A stretch of 64,000 bases of DNA from Phallusia mammillata (taxonomy: Eukaryota > Chordata > Ascidiacea > Phlebobranchia > Ascidiidae), in contig QLIY01000284.1 in assembly GCA_003260075.1 (NCBI GenBank), forward strand, positions 107,712 through 171,711, in the 5' to 3' direction. The translations under genes and the position numbers were made by a program. Below the pieces are notes generated by a model, which searched no databases, was not told where the DNA came from, and saw only the letters and a program-made list of their open reading frames with translations. Of this stretch, positions 59,492-64,000 are shown one piece after another (the stretch's first letter is position 1; the number at the start of each line of letters is the position of its first letter).

Positions 59492-62400
59492 ATGTCAAAG
59501 GGTGATGTTGTTCGAGTGGCTTTTGCGTTGTTGGTGTGTCAATGCCTGCTTGGGATGTACGGATTTGTCCATTACCAACAATGTGTTCAGAATAAAAACA
59601 AGTAAGTACATTCGAAATCACAATTCAATGTTTCTATACATTGTTTTCGACAGAAACTTTGCCTGATTTGATTCGAGTCGTCCCGACTGTGCGACAGTCT
59701 TTGACTAAAAAATGCATAAACGTGTCTTCAAAACGTTAGACAAATTCGTTTTCATTTTATTGGGCCAATTTATTTCACATTTTATGAGTAAAACCAATGG
59801 TATAGCAATAAAAATCGCGAAATGCTTTTTTCTCGAATGTTTTGATATAACCTCGTGACTTAATCAGTGGTTAATTAAGCCGTCACTTTTACATATATTT
59901 CAGCCAATGTGTTTGCTAAAAAGCACGAACAATGGAGTATAAAAAATCTCATGTGGACCTTAACATCCTTTGCGTAAATCTAAACTCAAATTCCAATTCA
60001 TTTTTAGAACTCGCATTGAAATAACACAGCGGGAGAACACAACAAGACAACTGACACAAACACAAGCGCCAACGCCTCAAGTAATAAAGAAAGACGTAGA
60101 GTTGAAGTCGAAACTTCGAAACAAAATGAGTTTTTTGTTGGAACCGAAAAAAGAACTTGACGACGCATGTTCAAAGAATAAGTGTAACGATTCAAAGGGT
60201 AAGTCTATGGTTGGAAAATCTACCAACACCATAACTCACGACGTCGGGCGCACATTTAGCTAATTTTAGATAGGTGGTGTAAAGAGCACTAAACCTATTT
60301 AAAATGGTAAATGTCCAAAAAATGCTGACGGTTAGGGTTAGTATTATCATTAAAAATTTAATACAACGAACTATACAATGTAGATCTTAATGCAAAATTT
60401 TCAAAAACTCCTTTACCGTCCCCAACCCAAAAGTTAGTTAATAGTTGAGTTCTATGCGGCACCAATAAAAAATTACCTAAAAGTGCGGCCGACATGAGTT
60501 ACTGTGTTACTAGCTGTACCTAAGTTTGTGAAGAGAATCGGCAATTAAATAGCTCTTCTTGTTGCTTACTTATGACACTTATGACGTAACAAGAGTACGT
60601 TTAAGCTACTTATGACATTTGATAATTCCAAAGGACACAGTCAAAATATCTTTTTATCAGTGCGGCCAGACCTAGTGGACTGGAAAGCCAACTAAAATAG
60701 ACTCTTGTTATTCTCCGACATACGTATTATTTAGTTTCTAAACTGTCAAAACACGAATTTGGTCAATCCAAATCAGGTTGCAAATACCGTTTTATTGTAG
60801 ACTGAATCCTAAAATACTTCGTTTACTTAAAAAAGAGTAGCGGCTAATAATCAGAATCGTCACCAATAACACACCGAAAGCAGGTTTCAATTTGGCCAAC
60901 GAACATGTAACTAAATAAGACTTCTATGCTATAATGACCCAAAGTAATGTTCCTTTTTGTATAGATATCCGTTGGAAAATGGTGTCGTTTGTCAAATCAA
61001 AGTCAGACCATTTTGCTCAGCGAGAGGCACTTCGTCGCACGTGGGCGTCCGTGCGCATTGTCAACAACTCACTGTTCAGAACCATCTTCGTTGTTGGAAA
61101 AGCTCCATCAATGCAAAATAACAATTTGTTGAAGAATGAGCAGCAGCGATATGGCGATATACTACAGTACGACGGATCAGATGATTACAAGTAAGAACAT
61201 TTTTCTCGTTTGTCCAGTTACCTCTAGAAACCAAAGAGTAAAAATACCACAATTCAAGTTTTGGGTTAAAGATTAAGGCTCCGGCATGTGTTTCAGTGAT
61301 TGCATTTGAAACGCGCCTGCTTTTGTACGTGTAAACTTGTACAGCTCGTAATACAAGAAAGGGATGTTTAAGGGTATATTACTTAGCCAGACAACCAAAA
61401 TGCTTTTGTCGCTCTATGAATAAGTAAATAGTTTATCCACTAATCTACGAAAAGATACAGCAACCAACTCGCAGAAAAAGTGACCTTTTGCCCAATTTGG
61501 AAAATATACGTATCGTCACCATTACTGCTAAGTTATGTCCTTGGTTATGTGCCGAAGTCTCATCCCTTTTCGGGCACACATATTTGTGTGAAGCAGTCAA
61601 AGCAATTTTTACTTTTATACTGGAGATACAGAAGATACAATAACAAATCTTTGTAATTAAAAAATTCACTGCAATAACAACAGCAGCAGCATTCAGCACA
61701 ACTATAGGCAAACATGCGAATAAATCATCCTAAAACTGTTTTTAAGCAACTTTAAGCACGCTCCCATCAACGAAATATCAAAAACGATTGGCTGCCACCC
61801 GCTTGCAAACATACCACGCCGGTTTATTGTCATTTGACAAAATTCAGCTGAATTGATTGCCCCATCCCTGATAGAATGAACGTCCAAACACATAAAACAT
61901 GGAAACGGCATACAAGATATGTGACTTCAATAAAACAAAGGATGAGCGTTACTCTGTGTTGTGTGTGATGCCATGCGGTGATCTTTCTGCAACACCTTTG
62001 CGGCCATTGATAATAATGTAACATTTACTGTTATGCGTTTATTTCTAGGAATATAATGCTGAAAACACTAGCAGGTATGCAGTGGGCCAGTGACAACCTG
62101 CCAAGCAATTTATTCTACTCATCAGCCGACGATGACGTCATAGTCAACTTGAGTGCCCTACAGAGACAAATAGATGCTGCACAGGCGAAAATGAACAAAG
62201 GCGGATGGAGCGAATTTCCACTCGTTTGTGCTTACAACATAATGCCACACGACAAGCCGCATAGAGAAAAAGGCAGCAAGTGGCTGATTGACAAAAACGA
62301 ATATCCTTGGCATGTATGGCCGCCATCTTGTTTTGGTGGATTTTACAGCACACGAGTCAGCCTCGTTGCTCGTCTTTACGAAGAGTCGAGAGCGTTACCT

Positions 62401-62589
62401 CTGCTGCGTTTTGACGACGTCTGGATAACGGGCATAGTACGCCAGAAGGTTGGAATGCCAAGCGATATGGTGCTACCACCAGGTGACGCTAACACGGTGC
62501 ATCATTTGGACAGAAAAGAAAACATGAATGTTTTGTGGGGAAAAATGTTACCTGAGCTAAAGTCTCACAACATTTGCCTTTGTAAATGA
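59492..62589 (+). CDS. GT31 beta-1,3-glycosyltransferase, gene 6 (plus trio)
   Basis: Four exons, 59492-59601, 60008-60198, 60965-61190 and 62049-62589, join in phases 2, 1, 2 into 355 residues. MSKGDVVR precedes a hydrophobic anchor at about residues 9-26. The stem exon is Thr/Gln-rich (TRQLTQTQAPTPQ) and ends in KMSFLLEPKK. Exon 3 has KMVSFVKSKSDHF, RRTWASV, FRTIFVVG and YGDILQYDGSDDY. The last exon has NIMLKTLAGMQW, SSADDDVIVN (D203-205), GGFYSTR and FDDVWITG near residue 297. All GT31 landmarks are present, so an active Golgi transferase is predicted. Exons 3 and 4 are very similar to those of gene 4, implying recent duplication. The gene ends about 70 bp before an 81-nt poly-G; no AATAAA is seen before that run. 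Confidence 0.9.
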
Positions 62590-62609
62590 GTGCCAATGTC
62601 AGATTTCCG

Positions 62610-62658
62610 CCTCAGAGTTATAAGTCGGCCGGGCTTTTCGGGTCGGGTTCCGGCCGGG

Positions 62659-62744
<86 letters not shown>

Positions 62745-63050
62745 TTTGTAACAAACGGGCTTAATTCGGGCCAGACTTTCGGGTACGTTCTGCGTCCGTA
62801 ATTTTTTTTTAATGTAAATTACCGAGCTAATACTTAGTTGCCGGATATAACCTAATGCCCAGCCTCAAAACGTATTGTTTAAGCCATTGTCTACTATTGT
62901 CCATTGGACATGTCTTCTTTCTAATAAGTCTTTCAAACAAACTTTCGGGCCTCAACAGGCTTCTCCAAAACGATTCGCTTAGCCGGGCTTCGGGCTTATA
63001 CTTTCAAGTTCGGGCTCAAATTTTGGGCCCGCTTACAACCCGCGAGTATA
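62610..63050. repeat. CGGGC-rich interspersed repeat with 81-nt poly-G
   Basis: Repeated blocks such as GGCCGGGCTTTTCGGGTCGG, TTCGGGCCAGACTTTCGGG and GCCGGGCTTCGGGCTTATAC occur between 62626 and 63030, interrupted by 81 consecutive G (62662-62742). The motif alternates CGGGC and TTTCGGG. It may be a transposon-derived or minisatellite-like repeat. Glycine-rich frames across the G run are artefacts. Confidence 0.65.
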
Positions 63051-63964
63051 GGGACACTGTAGTTTGCTGTTCTTCGAAATTGTCTTTTTTTTCTTCGAAA
63101 ACTCAACGCGTTAGTGCAATAAAAAGAGTTCTTTACAAAGGAAACGTGATTAGGTGAACAATTGCAGGGTAAACAATATCAGTGGCAAAAAATCAGCATA
63201 CGGCAGAAGGTGGTTTAAATATAAAACGATGAATTTAATTGAGTTCAGTTTTTGCTTTTCACAATTAAATACACAATATAAAGTTAGAACACACTGTCGG
63301 TTTTGGTAAACAGTTTCATTTAATTGCAAAAAGGTAAGACTTTTCAATCACGAAATTAACATAGCTACGCTATTTACCGTAGATTTTTGTGGGATGGAAT
63401 GCAAACCAACGGCTACCACATACCGTTACAATGTACAATACCGTATTAAGTTACGGTTCGCGAGGTGCGTTTAGAAAGCGACAGAACAATGAACAGTGTC
63501 ACATATCATCATGTGTGAGTCATACAATTAAGCACAAGTTGTGTGGGTGTTTATTCGTTACCGACAAAAAAAATTAATAGGTTTTCTTGCGACTCCAAAA
63601 GTGTGTTGTTTAATTTGGTGGAAGCATAAGGTATGCCGTATTACTTTGACGAACCGGGTCTATGTGCACTGCTTGAGAAATAAAAGATGAGAAAATATCA
63701 GTTTCAGTTTAATATCACTTTCTTTTGTAGAAATCTTAGTGTTGCGAAGGCATTGTAGACTGTGATATTTCAAATTTAGTTAAGATTAAAGTCATTGTGA
63801 TTTCGTGAATAAAAAAAAACAGGATCAGAAATAACATGTTATTTAGTGTTCCGTAAAAGATCGTCAGTTGTTTCGCGAGAAATTTGCTGGTTTGAATATA
63901 GGATTGTAATGTTTATACTTTTATGGGGTAGTGTTTTCTAGTGTTTCATGTCGAACCAGAGTTG
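63051..63964. other. No supported gene
   Basis: AT-rich sequence with short frames only. No splice-supported exon or RNA gene could be identified. Confidence 0.4.
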
Positions 63965-64000
63965 CAAGTCGGGCCGGGCTTTTCGGGCCGGGTTCGGGTT
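63965..64000. repeat. Second CGGGC-rich repeat, cut by window end
   Basis: GTCGGGCCGGGCTTTTCGGG followed by CCGGGTTCGGG closely matches the repeat at 62626-62660 and runs off the window. The preceding GAGTTGCAAG also resembles the sequence before the first copy (CAGAGTTATAAG). Confidence 0.7.

Noticed and set aside
62586-62801. Glycine-rich frame
   Set aside because: The glycine run is the poly-G tract; no ATG context or splice support.
1-64000. CRISPR arrays, operons and bacterial promoters
   Set aside because: Gene structure is clearly eukaryotic with GT-AG introns; no regularly spaced repeat array exists.

Overview
The window is animal nuclear DNA: AT-rich, with short exons separated by GT-AG introns, many small non-autonomous DNA transposons, and near-identical segments that look like two alleles of a highly polymorphic diploid. 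A marine invertebrate, perhaps a tunicate, would fit, but nothing in the sequence proves the lineage.

The main content is a family of six related genes for type II membrane glycosyltransferases of the GT31 (beta-1,3-galactosyl/N-acetylglucosaminyl transferase, Galactosyl_T) type. Three lie on the minus strand (about 11.4-17.8, 19.4-22.8 and 24.9-28.8 kb) and three on the plus strand (38.4-40.7, 48.3-51.8 and 59.5-62.6 kb). All six could be assembled from the sequence into complete reading frames. They share one plan: a short exon with a cytosolic tail and signal anchor, a stem exon with an (R/K)F-x-x-x-x-P type motif, a 223-226 nt exon from a W-x-M-V motif to an acidic D-x-Y motif, and a long last exon with the DDD metal/UDP-sugar site and an acidic DDVW motif. 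Intron phases agree across the family (2, 1, 2), apart from one choice in the fifth gene. The minus-strand and plus-strand trios have different sequence signatures, so the locus looks like two subfamilies that expanded by tandem duplication on either side of a gap at 28.8-38.4 kb. The products should work in the Golgi on glycan chains; donors and acceptors cannot be read from the sequence.

The 28.8-38.4 kb gap holds a weaker candidate minus-strand gene, with two exons that join in phase (33.1 and 32.4 kb) and encode CUB-like sequence. About 1-11.3, 43.7-45.9, 51.8-59.5 and 62.6-64 kb show no gene that can be supported.

Small hAT-type elements with 15-20 bp inverted ends are scattered through; three have recognisable 8-bp target duplications. 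Other inverted-repeat elements sit at 18.6, 28.4 and 45.9-46.2 kb.

Many direct duplications of 0.1-1 kb have their two copies separated by a run of about 9-12 C or G, or by one N. The simplest reading is assembly joins between overlapping or allelic contig ends rather than biology. The runs are all C before 43.7 kb and all G after 47.2 kb. One such duplication repeats the first 43 nt of the fifth glycosyltransferase gene.
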